From Ignatzschineria cameli (GTDB lineage Bacteria > Pseudomonadota > Gammaproteobacteria > Cardiobacteriales > Wohlfahrtiimonadaceae), in assembly GCF_003121895.1 (NCBI RefSeq), contig NZ_QEWW01000001.1, forward strand, positions 186,001 through 250,000: a stretch of 64,000 bases of DNA, read 5' to 3'. Of the stretch, positions 38,330 to 48,335 are shown piece after piece. Under the pieces are notes generated by a model that was given only the letters and a program-made list of their open reading frames with translations, was not told the DNA's origin and did no database searches. Each line of letters starts with the position of its first letter. Within the stretch, counting starts at the first letter, position 1. Position numbers and translations under genes: made by a program.

Positions 38330-40363
38330 CTATTTCTTTCTACCACGTGTTCTTGGACGATTACTTCTGTTGCGTCGATTATTGGTAGGCGTATTGGAAG
38401 AGTGTCCTCCTTGATTGCTATTTGGGCTTAAGCCTTGAGTCAAGTTCTGGATAAAATTACCATCGCTCGATTGACCTAAACCACCGGGAACGCCAAATGG
38501 ATCACGATTTCTTCGGCGATTTTCACGTGCAATATTTGCTTCAAATGATCCCGATTCAAAGGGTAAGCGATTCTTGTTGACGATTTCATCATGATTGTTG
38601 CTAAAGAAATCGCTCTGACTCTCCCCTTTAGGTGCCGATTGTGGAGCAGGTGCTGGTTGATTTTCTCGATTATCTCGACGGCGACGTGTTGCGCGCGGTT
38701 TTATTTCTCGCTTAAGACGTTCTTGGCGATTGACGCGTCCTCTCCGAGGCGTTCGTTCTGTTCGTGTACTATTTTGAGGATCTTGAGCGCTCTGAGTATT
38801 TTGGGCATTTTGAGTATTTTGAACATTTTGTGTTTCTGCTTCTTTTGCAACAATATCTTTAGAGGAGACCGACTTAGGCGTCTTTATATCTTGAGAGGCC
38901 TGATTAGATTGATCACCTTTTACGGTGCGAGATCGATTGTTATCACGGCGATTGCGCTGATTTTTTTGCTCTCGTTCATGATGGCCGGCATGGCTACGTC
39001 CAGTTTCCTCTCGCGTTTGACGCTTAGGCGCTTTAATATCGATTACTTCAATGGGGAGGTTGAGGTCAGGATACTCTTCAAAGAGGGCATCAACCCACAC
39101 CTGATCATTTTCTGAAGCGATTGAGATAAAGTGTTGCGGATTGAATTTCTGCTGTACAAATTGCAAACGCTCTTCATATTCTGCATAAACCGTCGGAAAG
39201 TCGAGGAAGAAAACTGCATCACATTGCGTAATCTTATCGGCAAAGTCCTGAACAACTCGATGCATTAAGATTAATGTATTAAATTGTCCTTCATGGTATC
39301 GATCGAAGAGGCTCTTTGCTGTCTCATCATCAATCTTTTCATGAACGATGCGACTGCGAATGCGAGCGCGATAGAGATATTTTTCTAAAAGGCGGGCTGA
39401 TTGACGATTGTGGGTGATCACTAGCACATCTTGTAGGTTATGTTCTCGAATATAGTCACGAATATATTGTCGCTGTAAATTTCGTGGAACCATTGCTATA
39501 AAAGTACCGCCGGCATCAGGTGCATCAGGTTGTTCTACTTGAGTAGACACCTGCTCTTCGTCGGTTGTTTCAGCTTCTCTCTTTTGTGCTTTGAGGCTAA
39601 TTTTAGCACCACGTTTAGGTTCACTGATCCCATCTGTGCTTGTTTCTGTCGTTTCCTGCTCTTCTGCTACAGCAAGATGCTCCTCATCTACGTCGTTTGA
39701 TAGATCTTTGGGCATCTCTTTTGATGTTTCTGGAGTCTCTTGAGTAGCTTTTATGTTGCTAGTACGGATGGTGCGAGGCTCATTGATAAGGTTGATCTTT
39801 ACTTCATCTGCAATCGATTCTTTAGGGAGTGCAGATAAAATAGGATCACTAATCTCCGAAAAACAGGTCGCAAGAAAATAAGAGGGATGATTTTCGAAGC
39901 TCTCAATAAGATAGTTACGATTTTCAGCTTCTAAGAAGAAGAGGTCATCAATAAGATCGATCGGGACAGCTTGATCGACAATAATGCAATCAAAATTGGC
40001 GGGATTGAATGGTTGTCTTCGCATAGCATCGAGCGAGAAGAGCGAGTAGGGCGCAATAATCACATCAGAGGCCAAAATATTAATTGGTTTCTCTGCATCT
40101 TTAGGAAATAGGGTATTGACGCGTAATTTTGAATCTATCGCCTCAAGAAAGAGCTTTAGGAAGATAGTATCGCTAATAGTTCGAGTAATAATGAGGCTAC
40201 TCGTCAGTAATTTTAGGGTAAAGAGTCGAGAGAGTTGCACCAAAATAGCAGAAGGGGGGAGAATCTCCTCGACCTCTAGGGGTGCTTTTTGTTCTAACAG
40301 TGCCTTGCCTCTTACTGAGAAGGTGTTCCAGCGTGATAATATCGTCTCTTGTGTCGAATTCAT
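38330..40363 (-). CDS. Degenerate DEAD-box helicase-like protein with basic tail
   Basis: 677 residues. The two-RecA layout of a DEAD-box RNA helicase can be followed, but the catalytic motifs are gone. No Walker A (GKT) is present. LIITRTISDT sits where motif Ia belongs, and VIIAPYSL where Ib belongs. VDQA (residues ~129-132) replaces DEAD and LATCFSE replaces SAT. An acidic Glu/Thr linker (~200-285) precedes the second RecA-like domain (~286-425), where motif V and HRxGRxxR are missing. A long basic Arg/Asn/Gln-rich tail (~445-677) could bind RNA. It is cotranscribed with greB. I infer a non-catalytic RNA-binding or scaffold role. Confidence 0.75.
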   Translation of the reverse strand: MNSTQETILSRWNTFSVRGKALLEQKAPLEVEEILPPSAILVQLSRLFTLKLLTSSLIITRTISDTIFLKLFLEAIDSKLRVNTLFPKDAEKPINILASDVIIAPYSLFSLDAMRRQPFNPANFDCIIVDQAVPIDLIDDLFFLEAENRNYLIESFENHPSYFLATCFSEISDPILSALPKESIADEVKINLINEPRTIRTSNIKATQETPETSKEMPKDLSNDVDEEHLAVAEEQETTETSTDGISEPKRGAKISLKAQKREAETTDEEQVSTQVEQPDAPDAGGTFIAMVPRNLQRQYIRDYIREHNLQDVLVITHNRQSARLLEKYLYRARIRSRIVHEKIDDETAKSLFDRYHEGQFNTLILMHRVVQDFADKITQCDAVFFLDFPTVYAEYEERLQFVQQKFNPQHFISIASENDQVWVDALFEEYPDLNLPIEVIDIKAPKRQTREETGRSHAGHHEREQKNQRNRRDNNRSRTVKGDQSNQASQDIKTPKSVSSKDIVAKEAETQNVQNTQNAQNTQSAQDPQNSTRTERTPRRGRVNRQERLKREIKPRATRRRRDNRENQPAPAPQSAPKGESQSDFFSNNHDEIVNKNRLPFESGSFEANIARENRRRNRDPFGVPGGLGQSSDGNFIQNLTQGLSPNSNQGGHSSNTPTNNRRNRSNRPRTRGRKK

Positions 40364-41562
40364 ATAATCTTTTTCTAAGTTGTAATTGTGATTTGAGTAT
40401 CAAAAAAGTATTAAAATAGCGTGAGAATCAGACTTCTTTATTTCTTTAGATTCTGCACTAGACCATACACTTACTCTTTAGCGTGCGCTTTAACCCTAAT
40501 CAATCAAGATCAATTTTGACGTTGATGACTAAAATCATCTCTAACATTCATCTCTAATATCTCGAGATCTCAATCTCTTAGTCTCTCGATATTAACGTTT
40601 CCGATCTAGCTGATAGGCACAGCACACTCTGATTGCTGATCTGTTTTATGAAATTATAATTTTTACCAGCTTTACAAGTTTTATCATCTATTATCTCTAT
40701 TATTTTGAATAGAATCTTATTGGATAAGATCAAGTTAAAGATCTAGTTGAAGATCTGCTTGAAGACCTTTTAAGAAGCTATTCAACCGCATTTATAGCTC
40801 TTTATCTTTAGGAGCAGTTGCGTTGCTAATATTACTATTATTGTTTCTAGTTTCTAGTTTCTATTGTTATTTCACGTCGTAACATTGTCATGTCGTTATA
40901 TCGCTATTTTCTTATCCTAAACTGGCATTTGCTCAATTGAAATCTGATTTTGGAATCTAACTTAGAATCTTCTAACTCAGAATCTAATTCAGATTTTAAT
41001 TCAGATTTTAATTCAGATTTTAATTCAATTGAGTCTGATTATAGGCCGGTGAATAGAATCTGCATTCTTCAATCTTAATATACTTTTAGAATGGATTGGC
41101 ACCGAGATAAATCAGATTTTTCTAGTACGATGACTGATGACAGTATCGTAAATAAGTAACGTAAATCGATAAAAGTGTAAAGCAATAAAATCATCCAAGA
41201 TTGTTCTTGTTCGTTTTACAATCAGAATAAGCAAGAATTTTGGTAATTGTGAGTTATATCTCTAAGTTATACCTCTACCTTCATCAAGCTTTGAACGATA
41301 GCTATTTTATAGGGTAAGTGTAGGATATAACAGAGAGTGAGTGTCACGCTAATAATAGATGCGCTGATTTGCCCTCCATCGATCTTTTATATTGTCCTTT
41401 GCCGATCAATGGCGCTCTCACTCAATTTCAATCTTTGATAACGCTTTATAATTTAGCACGATAAGGGTAGAATGAAAAGCTCGTATTTGAATATATAGTG
41501 TCTATAACGGTATCTACGATTCCGGTCATCGGAACGACTTATGGGAAAGGATTGATAAGAGT
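40364..41562. other. 1.2-kb spacer without a supported gene
   Basis: AT-rich, with stops in all frames and many short direct repeats, including AGTTTCT repeats near 40850. It separates the divergent helicase-like gene and lapA. In related bacteria ihfB or rpsA usually precedes lapA; neither is here. I found no tRNA, ORF or clear hairpin with a T tail. Confidence 0.5.
40987..41022. repeat. 12-bp tandem repeat in the lapA upstream spacer
   Basis: ATTCAGATTTTA occurs three times in perfect tandem, flanked by partial copies. Confidence 0.9.
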
Positions 41563-41862
41563 ATGAAGCGAATCTACTTTTGGTTGAAATTGGCGATTTG
41601 GTTAGCAATTTTTGCAGTGATGTTTATTGTCTTTTATGTGAATCGTCATAGTGATGTCACCTTCAATTATCTGTTAGGGGAGACAACAATTAATACCTCT
41701 CTCTTTATCTGTATTGTCTTTATTGTGGGTGCAATTTTTACTATCGCCGTGCTTGCATTGCTCAATATTTCTCGACTCTTTCAACATCTCTCTCTTAAAA
41801 GCTCTGTTAAAAAGCTAGAAAAAGAGAATGAGGAGTTGAAGCGTAAGACGCATGTTCTTTAG
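41563..41862 (+). CDS. lapA: Lipopolysaccharide assembly protein A (DUF1049)
   Basis: 99-residue inner-membrane protein with two helices (about 6-28 and 43-68) and a C-terminal coiled coil (KSSVKKLEKENEELKRK). With LapB it controls LpxC turnover and LPS supply. lapB follows on the same strand, the conserved arrangement. Confidence 0.85.
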   Translation: MKRIYFWLKLAIWLAIFAVMFIVFYVNRHSDVTFNYLLGETTINTSLFICIVFIVGAIFTIAVLALLNISRLFQHLSLKSSVKKLEKENEELKRKTHVL

Positions 41863-41888
41863 TGATCGCCAATTGTGGAAATTATTAA

Positions 41889-42020
41889 GGAGATGAGATC
41901 AAAGCTGAGATCGGTCAGCTTGAGAGAAAGGGGCTTCCTTATGAGGATCGGCCTCTTTTTGCGTCTGATATCTCTTTGGAGGGTAATGAAGGGTCTCGTA
42001 GCGCGTTTGATGCGACTTAA
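41889..42020 (+). other. Coding-like stretch without start codon between lapA and lapB
   Basis: A 43-codon open stretch (GDEIKAEIGQLERKGLPYED...) ends at TAA 42018. Its codon and amino-acid composition look like real protein, but a stop directly precedes it and no start codon is present. It may be a relic of a longer LapA tail or chance. Confidence 0.35.
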
Positions 42021-42022
42021 TT

Positions 42023-43177
42023 ATGCTTGAATATATCTGGTTACTTCTACCATTAGGCTTATTGATCGGTTGGCTTGCAGCTAAGCGAGATAATATTAAA
42101 AAGCAGAAGATGCTCCGTTATCTTAATCTGCGCTACTTTATTGAAGAGAGCCAAGAGGTTGATGAGTCATTGTTGACCCTTCCTCCCGATTTTGATGCCG
42201 ATAACTTACGATTTAGCCTGATGTTGGGGGATCTCTTTCGGAAGCGTGGTGAGATTGATAAAGCGATCAATCTTCATGAGTATCTCATTAAAGAAGCACC
42301 CACTAAGGCATTAACGGAAAAGGTCTATCTCTCTTTAGCAGAAGATTATCTTGCTGCCGGGATGCTCGATCGAGCAGAAAGCACATTGCGTCAGCTTCTT
42401 GAGTCAGAGGAGTATCGAGATTTAGCACTCTTAAAATTAACAAAGATCTATAAGCAGCAGCGAGAGTGGCTCCAGAGTATCGCTATGCTAGAGCAGATGG
42501 AGTCATTGACGTCGCTCTTAAGGGCAGAGATGGCTCATCTCTATTGTGAGTTAGCAGAAGAGGCATTAGCAGAGGGGAGTTCCGCAGGATTAGAGCGGAT
42601 GATGCTTTGGCTCGATAAAGCCTATAAGGCTGATAAAAATTGTGTTAGGGCCACCTTGATTCGCGCTTATGGGCTCTATCAATATCAACAATATCCATTA
42701 GCTTTAGAGACACTTCTTGAGATTGAGCGGCAAGAGATTAAGTTGGTGCCGCTCATTGTGCCGATTATTTATGAGATCTATCATCTAGAAAATGAGGATG
42801 AACTCTTTCTACAGTGGTTAGAGCAGATTATCTCAAAAAATAATCATATCTTATTAAAAGCGTGGAAAACACACTATCTTATCTTACATCGCTCCTTTGA
42901 TGCCGGTATCGATTATCTTCAAGCAGCGCTTAAGCAGACGCCTAATCTTTTAGGGTTAACTATTTTAAATCAGTTGCAAAAGTATCAAAATAGGAGCGAG
43001 GAAGCAGAGCTTATTGATCAAACCTTCCAAGAGATGCTCGATCGTTATGCGCAATTTCAGTGTGATTCCTGTGGCTATACAACTAAGACCCTTCAGTGGA
43101 GTTGTCCTAGCTGTTTTGAATGGAATCGCTCGATGCCGGTAGAGGATATCGTGGCATTGAAGGTGAAGCATCACTAA
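42023..43177 (+). CDS. lapB: Lipopolysaccharide assembly protein B
   Basis: 384 residues: one N-terminal membrane helix (2-20), a run of tetratricopeptide repeats (about 60-340) and a C-terminal rubredoxin-like metal site CDSCGYTTKTLQWSCPSC. LapB presents LpxC to the FtsH protease and so sets LPS synthesis. It follows lapA. Confidence 0.92.
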   Translation: MLEYIWLLLPLGLLIGWLAAKRDNIKKQKMLRYLNLRYFIEESQEVDESLLTLPPDFDADNLRFSLMLGDLFRKRGEIDKAINLHEYLIKEAPTKALTEKVYLSLAEDYLAAGMLDRAESTLRQLLESEEYRDLALLKLTKIYKQQREWLQSIAMLEQMESLTSLLRAEMAHLYCELAEEALAEGSSAGLERMMLWLDKAYKADKNCVRATLIRAYGLYQYQQYPLALETLLEIERQEIKLVPLIVPIIYEIYHLENEDELFLQWLEQIISKNNHILLKAWKTHYLILHRSFDAGIDYLQAALKQTPNLLGLTILNQLQKYQNRSEEAELIDQTFQEMLDRYAQFQCDSCGYTTKTLQWSCPSCFEWNRSMPVEDIVALKVKHH

Positions 43178-43356
43178 ATTTCCGTGGAGATGCTTACCTG
43201 TTTCTCTAGTTTCTCCTGTTTCTGCGCCTATTTTGATGTTTAATTTTAGCGCAATAGATTTAGTGAGATGTTTGTATAGATTATTCTTTTTCCGCTTATC
43301 TTTATGTAAAGATTAATTAAACGCTTGAATAGGACTCTCTTTTTAAAAAAGAGGTG

Positions 43357-43362
43357 TATAAT
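43357..43362 (+). promoter_or_regulatory. Candidate -10 box of the nucleobase permease gene
   Basis: A consensus TATAAT preceded by GTG; the -35 at 17 bp (ACTCTC) is poor, so an activator or extended -10 may be used. It lies about 255 bp before the start codon in the 43178-43617 spacer. Confidence 0.4.
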
Positions 43363-43390
43363 GTGCGCGTAATAGATGAGGCTGGCATCG

Positions 43391-43418
43391 AATCTCGAAT
43401 CTCGAATCTCGAATCTCG
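43391..43418 (+). repeat. 7-bp tandem repeat in the permease leader
   Basis: AATCTCG occurs four times in perfect tandem, just downstream of the TATAAT box, so it would be in the transcribed leader. Confidence 0.9.
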
Positions 43419-43617
43419 ATAATCTCTAACCTTGATGATACCTCTATTATCTTAGGGCTATTACTATCGGGTGATTTTATAGAAGGGCGTTGATCATTAT
43501 TGATATTACCATTACCATCTTGGAATTATCATTGATGCTCTCTTTAGCGCCTACTCTATCTTTATAGAGCAGCCTCTCTAGTTGAACTCCATTTTTATCA
43601 CTCTTGAGAGACCTCTA

Positions 43618-44967
43618 ATGAAAGAAGATAATCTGTTATACCATCTTGAAGATCGACCTCCCTTTTCAATCTCCCTCCTTCTTGCCGCTCAACACCTTCT
43701 TGCTGCTTTAGGCGGAATTATTGCTGTTCCATTAGTTATCGGTAGTGCATTAGGACTTCCTAGTGCTGAAAAAGTGGCTTTAGTTAACGCGGCACTTTTA
43801 GTCTCAGGTGCGGTAACATTTGTTCAATCACGTGGTATTGGGCCGATCGGCCTTAAATTGCCGGCAGTAATGGGGACAAGTTTCACCTTCGTCGCATCTG
43901 CGATCGCAATCGGTAATAGTGAGTATGGTGTTGCCGGGATTTTAGGTTCTTCATTAGTAGCATCATTGGTGATGATTATCGGTAGCTTCTTTATGCCTCA
44001 GATTCGTAAACTCTTCCCACCGGTGGTAACGGGTACTGTTGTGGCGATGATCGGTTTGAGTCTTCTTCCTGTCGGATTAGATTGGTTTGCTGGCGGTCAA
44101 GTTGGATCACCTCAATATGCTTCTGGACCAAATCTTCTCGTTGCTTTCTTTGTTCTCTTTGTTGTGATTGCCTTAACGCAGTGGGGTAAAGGAATCTTAG
44201 CTTCCGCCTCAATCGTTATCGGAATGATCGTTGGATATTTAGCGGTGATTATTTTAGAGAAAGGTTTTGGCTATGAGCTTGGTTTAGTCAATTTCTCAGG
44301 AATTGAGTCCGCTAAAGTCTTCGCACTTCCTTCACTTTTTGAGTATGGTTTTGCCTTTCCTATCTCTGGTATTATCGGCATGAGTATCGCTTATCTTGTG
44401 ACCATTGTAGAATCGAGCGGTAACTTTCTAGCGCTTGGGGAAGCAACACAGACAAAAGTGACTGGAAAGCGGATGAAAGCAGGGATTCTTTGTGAAGGAT
44501 TAGGTTCTGCACTTGCAGCTTTAATGTCGACGACACCATTTTCAACCTTTGCACAAAATATCGGTATTATCTCTTTAACTGGTGTTGCGAGCCGTTTTGT
44601 TGTGGCAATGGCTGGAATTTTACTTCTCTTTGCCGGCATCTTTCCTATCTTCGGTGCATTAGTTGTTTCGATCCCTCTCCCTGTCTTAGGGGGTGCGGGA
44701 TTAATGATGTTTGCAATGATTATTGCTGCAGGGATTCAAGTTTTAGGACGTGTTGAGATCAATAAACGTAATGGATTAGTAATCTCTGTTTCATTAGGTT
44801 TAGGCTTGATGGTGACGATGCGCCCAGAAGTTTTAAATGCACTTCCTGAGTTTGTTCAAGTGATCTTCAAATCAGGAATTACTGTCGGTTCACTCTCGGC
44901 ATTGATCTTAAATCTTATCCTTCCAGGAAGAGAGATCGTGCAAGATGATGAGGCAGAAGAGGCGTAA
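43618..44967 (+). CDS. NCS2-family xanthine/uracil permease
   Basis: 449-residue nucleobase:cation symporter with about 14 membrane spans. The N-terminal AAQHLLAALGGIIAVPL, the GIGPIGLKLPAVMGTSFTF segment and PFSTFAQNIGIISLTG (substrate-binding helices) are family hallmarks. The last two favour the xanthine/urate branch over UraA. The ATG at 43618 with GAGAG upstream is preferred over the TTG at 43582. Confidence 0.85.
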   Translation: MKEDNLLYHLEDRPPFSISLLLAAQHLLAALGGIIAVPLVIGSALGLPSAEKVALVNAALLVSGAVTFVQSRGIGPIGLKLPAVMGTSFTFVASAIAIGNSEYGVAGILGSSLVASLVMIIGSFFMPQIRKLFPPVVTGTVVAMIGLSLLPVGLDWFAGGQVGSPQYASGPNLLVAFFVLFVVIALTQWGKGILASASIVIGMIVGYLAVIILEKGFGYELGLVNFSGIESAKVFALPSLFEYGFAFPISGIIGMSIAYLVTIVESSGNFLALGEATQTKVTGKRMKAGILCEGLGSALAALMSTTPFSTFAQNIGIISLTGVASRFVVAMAGILLLFAGIFPIFGALVVSIPLPVLGGAGLMMFAMIIAAGIQVLGRVEINKRNGLVISVSLGLGLMVTMRPEVLNALPEFVQVIFKSGITVGSLSALILNLILPGREIVQDDEAEEA

Positions 44968-45032
44968 TAAAGCCTAAGAGGGCTGAGAAAAAGTTGCTCT
45001 GAAGCGACTGCTCTAATAAGTATAATAGAGAG

Positions 45033-45090
45033 AAGGCGAAAGGATGAGTGTTATTGCTACTCGCACCTTTCGCCTTTTACCTTTCGCTTT
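45033..45090. terminator. Bidirectional terminator between the permease gene and glmS
   Basis: AAGGCGAAAGG (45033-45043) pairs perfectly with CCTTTCGCCTT (45066-45076), with an inner GAGT/ACTC pairing. T-rich sequence follows on the plus strand. Confidence 0.85.
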
Positions 45091-45144
45091 TTTTACATTA
45101 GATCTTTTTGTGATGTTAAATTTTGTCCTTTATTTAGTTAAGGC

Positions 45145-46998
45145 TTACTCAACGGTCAGTGATTTAGCAAGATTTCTTGGCTTATCGATATCCTCTCCTC
45201 GCTGAAGCGCCGCATAGTAGGCGATTAGCTGAATAGGAATCGTGAAGAGAATAGGGCTTAAAAGATCACTCACCTCCGGCAGATGCATAATATGAGCCCC
45301 CTTAAGATCATCTAAAGGGATCTTACTATCGGTAATAATAAAGAGTTGCCCTTTGCGCGCTAAAACTTCATGAAGGTTGGCGCGCACTTTTTCAAAGAGT
45401 GCATCATCAGGGAGAAGCGCAATAATCGGCATCTGATCATCAACAAGCGCAAGAGGACCATGTTTCAATTCGCCAGAAGGGTAAGCTTCGGCATGAATAT
45501 AGCTGATCTCTTTAAGTTTTAATGCTCCTTCTGCCGCAATAGGGTAGTGAATGCCACGTCCTAAATAGAGGGCGCTTGTAACTTCTAAAAAGAGCGTTCC
45601 CCATTGACTCGCTAGCTCTTGACAATTGAAGCTTTGGATAATCATTGCCGGCAATTCACGCATCATTTGAAGATGCCGATCTCGATTTTGAGAGGAGAGT
45701 CTTCCTTGACTCATTGCAATGCTATTAGCCAAAATAAAGAGTCCCATCAGTTGTGTTGTAAAGGCTTTTGTAGAGGCAACCCCCACCTCAATGCCTGCTT
45801 CTGTATAGAAGTAGCAATCACTCATACGCGGTAGCACGCTCTCTTTGACATTGCAGATAGAGAGAGAACCCATCGCTCCTAACTCAAGTGCATGCTTAAG
45901 GGCTTCGATAGTATCTAAGGTTTCACCTGATTGGGAGATGGTAATCACTAAGGTATCAGCTTCAACAATCGGGGTTCGATAGCGATATTCGCTCGAAACT
46001 TCCACAAGTGTTGGAATTTTAGCGATCTCTTCAAACCAATATTTTGCCACCATGCCGGCAAAGTAGGAGGTGCCACAAGCAAGAATTTGAATACGTTTAA
46101 TTTGCGGAAAGAGCGCTTCAGCACGATCACCAAAAAGTGCCGGGGAGAAGGGATTTTGATCTGCCTCTTTCATTGTTTTTGCCATGGTATTCTCTAAGAC
46201 CATGGGCTGCTCGAAGATCTCTTTTAACATAAAGTGTTGATAGTGACCGATATCAAGCCTCTCTAGGGTAAGATCGGAGATCTTAATTTTGTTATCAATG
46301 GCGGCTGAAGAGAGTTCGACTCCTTGATAATCAAAGAGTGTTGGTTCTCCGCCAGCGCGTAAGATGGCAAGATCCCCTTTTTCTAAGTAGAGAAGGCGAT
46401 TGGTCTCTGAGATAATCGCTGCAATATCGGAGGCAATATAGTGGCTCTTTTCTCCTAATCCGATGATTAAAGGACAGCCTTGCGCTGTGGCAATCAGCTC
46501 TGCAGGATTGTTTTGATCTAAGACTAAGAAGGCATAATTACCGCTAATGGTAGCAATCATTTCTTTCACGGCTTCTAAGAGCGAGCCACATCTTTGAGTC
46601 GCTTCATGTAGAAGGTGTGCTAAAACTTCGGTATCTGTCTCTGATTCAAATTGATAACCGACACGCTGTAAGCGCTGTTTATGCTCATCGTAGGCATCAA
46701 TAATGCCATTATGAACAATCATTAAATGCCCCGATTGATGAGGGTGAGCATTCTCCACAGAGACGCCGCCATGAGTCGCCCAACGCGTATGTCCAATGCC
46801 GACAGAACTCTCGTAGATCGATGCATCTTGGAGGAGATTTTCTACACGACCGACAGCTCTGAGTCGTTTTAAATCTCGTTTGTCTAAAAAAGCAATACCT
46901 ACCGAATCGTAGCCTCGATATTCGAGCTGCTCTAAGCCTTTTAACAGGGTGGGAAGGATGTTCTTTTGTTGACTAATAATTCCAAATATTCCGCACAT
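45145..46998 (-). CDS. glmS: Glutamine-fructose-6-phosphate aminotransferase
   Basis: Makes glucosamine-6-phosphate for peptidoglycan and LPS. 617 residues: N-terminal glutaminase starting at Cys2 (MCGIFGII; GHTRWATHGG), two SIS sugar-binding domains (CGTSYFAG, SQSGETLDT, AEAYPSGELKHGP) and the usual C-terminal KSLTVE. The glmU gene is not adjacent. The 511-bp spacer to the divergent HutD-like gene (46999-47509) holds TTAATTAG-type repeats but no ribozyme or ORF that I can support. Confidence 0.96.
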   Translation of the reverse strand: MCGIFGIISQQKNILPTLLKGLEQLEYRGYDSVGIAFLDKRDLKRLRAVGRVENLLQDASIYESSVGIGHTRWATHGGVSVENAHPHQSGHLMIVHNGIIDAYDEHKQRLQRVGYQFESETDTEVLAHLLHEATQRCGSLLEAVKEMIATISGNYAFLVLDQNNPAELIATAQGCPLIIGLGEKSHYIASDIAAIISETNRLLYLEKGDLAILRAGGEPTLFDYQGVELSSAAIDNKIKISDLTLERLDIGHYQHFMLKEIFEQPMVLENTMAKTMKEADQNPFSPALFGDRAEALFPQIKRIQILACGTSYFAGMVAKYWFEEIAKIPTLVEVSSEYRYRTPIVEADTLVITISQSGETLDTIEALKHALELGAMGSLSICNVKESVLPRMSDCYFYTEAGIEVGVASTKAFTTQLMGLFILANSIAMSQGRLSSQNRDRHLQMMRELPAMIIQSFNCQELASQWGTLFLEVTSALYLGRGIHYPIAAEGALKLKEISYIHAEAYPSGELKHGPLALVDDQMPIIALLPDDALFEKVRANLHEVLARKGQLFIITDSKIPLDDLKGAHIMHLPEVSDLLSPILFTIPIQLIAYYAALQRGEDIDKPRNLAKSLTVE

Positions 46999-47509
46999 CG
47001 ATCGTCCTTTTGATTTAGGTTAAAGAAGTTATTTTAGGGGGAAAGTGAGAGAATTTCTAATTAAAATTTTAAAGCTAGTGCTATTTTTATAAATTATCTG
47101 TTTATAGATTATCTGATCCTTTAAATTGCAGGTTAGAGGAAATGGGCAAGGTTTATCTGTAGAAGTCGTAAACATCGTAAATACCATAAAAATTGTACCA
47201 GCCTGAAAATCTGAAAGCCTTAAAGTCGATTACGATTAACTATTAATATGTTAATTAGGGCGTGAATTAGGGTATTAATTAGAGATCCTAATGCCTAATG
47301 CGGGATCGTGGGATTGCGCTGCTCTCTTCATAGGGGAAATAGGTTGGAGCGATAAATATTTGTGCGATCAGAAGGGAGAAAATCATCTTCTGCAGGATAA
47401 CTTTTGCAATAGCGAGGAAAAGTCCCTATTATTGAGATCTATTAGATGTATAGACCTTTTCAAAAGATGAGAAGATATTTAATCTAGATTGAGAGAGCTT
47501 AAGAAAATT

Positions 47510-48088
47510 ATGGAACTTATAAAATACAGTACACTTATTGAAGAGCCTTGGAAAAATGGGTTAGGGACAACCCGTCAAATTGTAATCTGGCCTTTAGATG
47601 CCGATTTAAGCAACTTTGAGTGGCGTGTGAGTGCGGCCTCTATTATCTTCCCAGGTCATTTTTCTCACTATCCCGGCGTTTCTAGAAGCTTAAGCGTTCT
47701 CTCAGGGAAAAGCGCAGAGCTGAAATTAGGTGAGACAGAGCAGACCCTCGCATATCAAGGGCCTATCGTGACTTTTGATGGTGGCGACCATGCAGAAGTT
47801 TTAAGTGCTGATGGCCCAGTGTTAGATTACAATGTGATGAGTCGTGATAAGGATGTTGAACACGAGCTCTCTTGTGTCACATTAAAAAAAGAGGAAGTCT
47901 ACAATCGAAAAGGGGATTATACGTTAGTCACTGTCTTTAAAGGTTGTAATCTGATTTTTGAAGGTGAAGTTGTCTATCTTGCAGAGTATGATTCAGTACT
48001 CTTTAAGAAGCATGATGGCGCAGATCTTCTCTTTGAAAGTGCAGATCCGACGACTTCAATGTTGATTACCGAAGTGTGGGAAAAATAG
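47510..48088 (+). CDS. HutD/Ves-family cupin-like protein
   Basis: 192 residues from ATG 47510 (the frame opens at 47489). EEPWKNGLGTTRQIV and FEWRVSAASIIFPGHFSHYPGVSR are the family signatures. HutD is linked to histidine use and Ves to cold-induced RNA processing; no hut genes are here, so the role is open. It is a single-gene unit. Confidence 0.82.
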   Translation: MELIKYSTLIEEPWKNGLGTTRQIVIWPLDADLSNFEWRVSAASIIFPGHFSHYPGVSRSLSVLSGKSAELKLGETEQTLAYQGPIVTFDGGDHAEVLSADGPVLDYNVMSRDKDVEHELSCVTLKKEEVYNRKGDYTLVTVFKGCNLIFEGEVVYLAEYDSVLFKKHDGADLLFESADPTTSMLITEVWEK

Positions 48089-48124
48089 AGGTGTAGAGGC
48101 AGAGAGCATAAAGCTCAAGACCTT

Positions 48125-48148
48125 AAAACATCAAAACATCAAAACATC
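48125..48148. repeat. 8-bp tandem repeat after the HutD-like gene
   Basis: AAAACATC occurs three times in perfect tandem, followed by degenerate copies. Confidence 0.9.
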
Positions 48149-48335
48149 AAAATATTCAAAATATCAAGAGATAGAAACAAGAGTAGAGCTACAAGATCGG
48201 TAGATGTTGTAGCTTTTTTATTATCGCTAGGTTATCGCGATTCTTTTGATGTGTGCGTCCCTATAATCATTTCAAAATCTTAGATACTTTAATGATGCTA
48301 CCTACGGCACTTTAGCGAGAATTTTAGAGAGAAGC

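Noticed and set aside
41893-42030. 45-codon ATG frame between lapA and lapB
   Set aside because: AAGGAG directly touches the ATG with no spacing, the product is Arg/Leu-rich with odd composition, and it overlaps lapB.
43178-43617. Possible purine riboswitch before the nucleobase permease gene
   Set aside because: No conserved purine-aptamer core or paired loop sequences could be found; only a 7-bp repeat and a -10 box.
46999-47509. Possible glmS ribozyme
   Set aside because: glmS ribozymes are known from Gram-positive bacteria and no core sequence is seen here.
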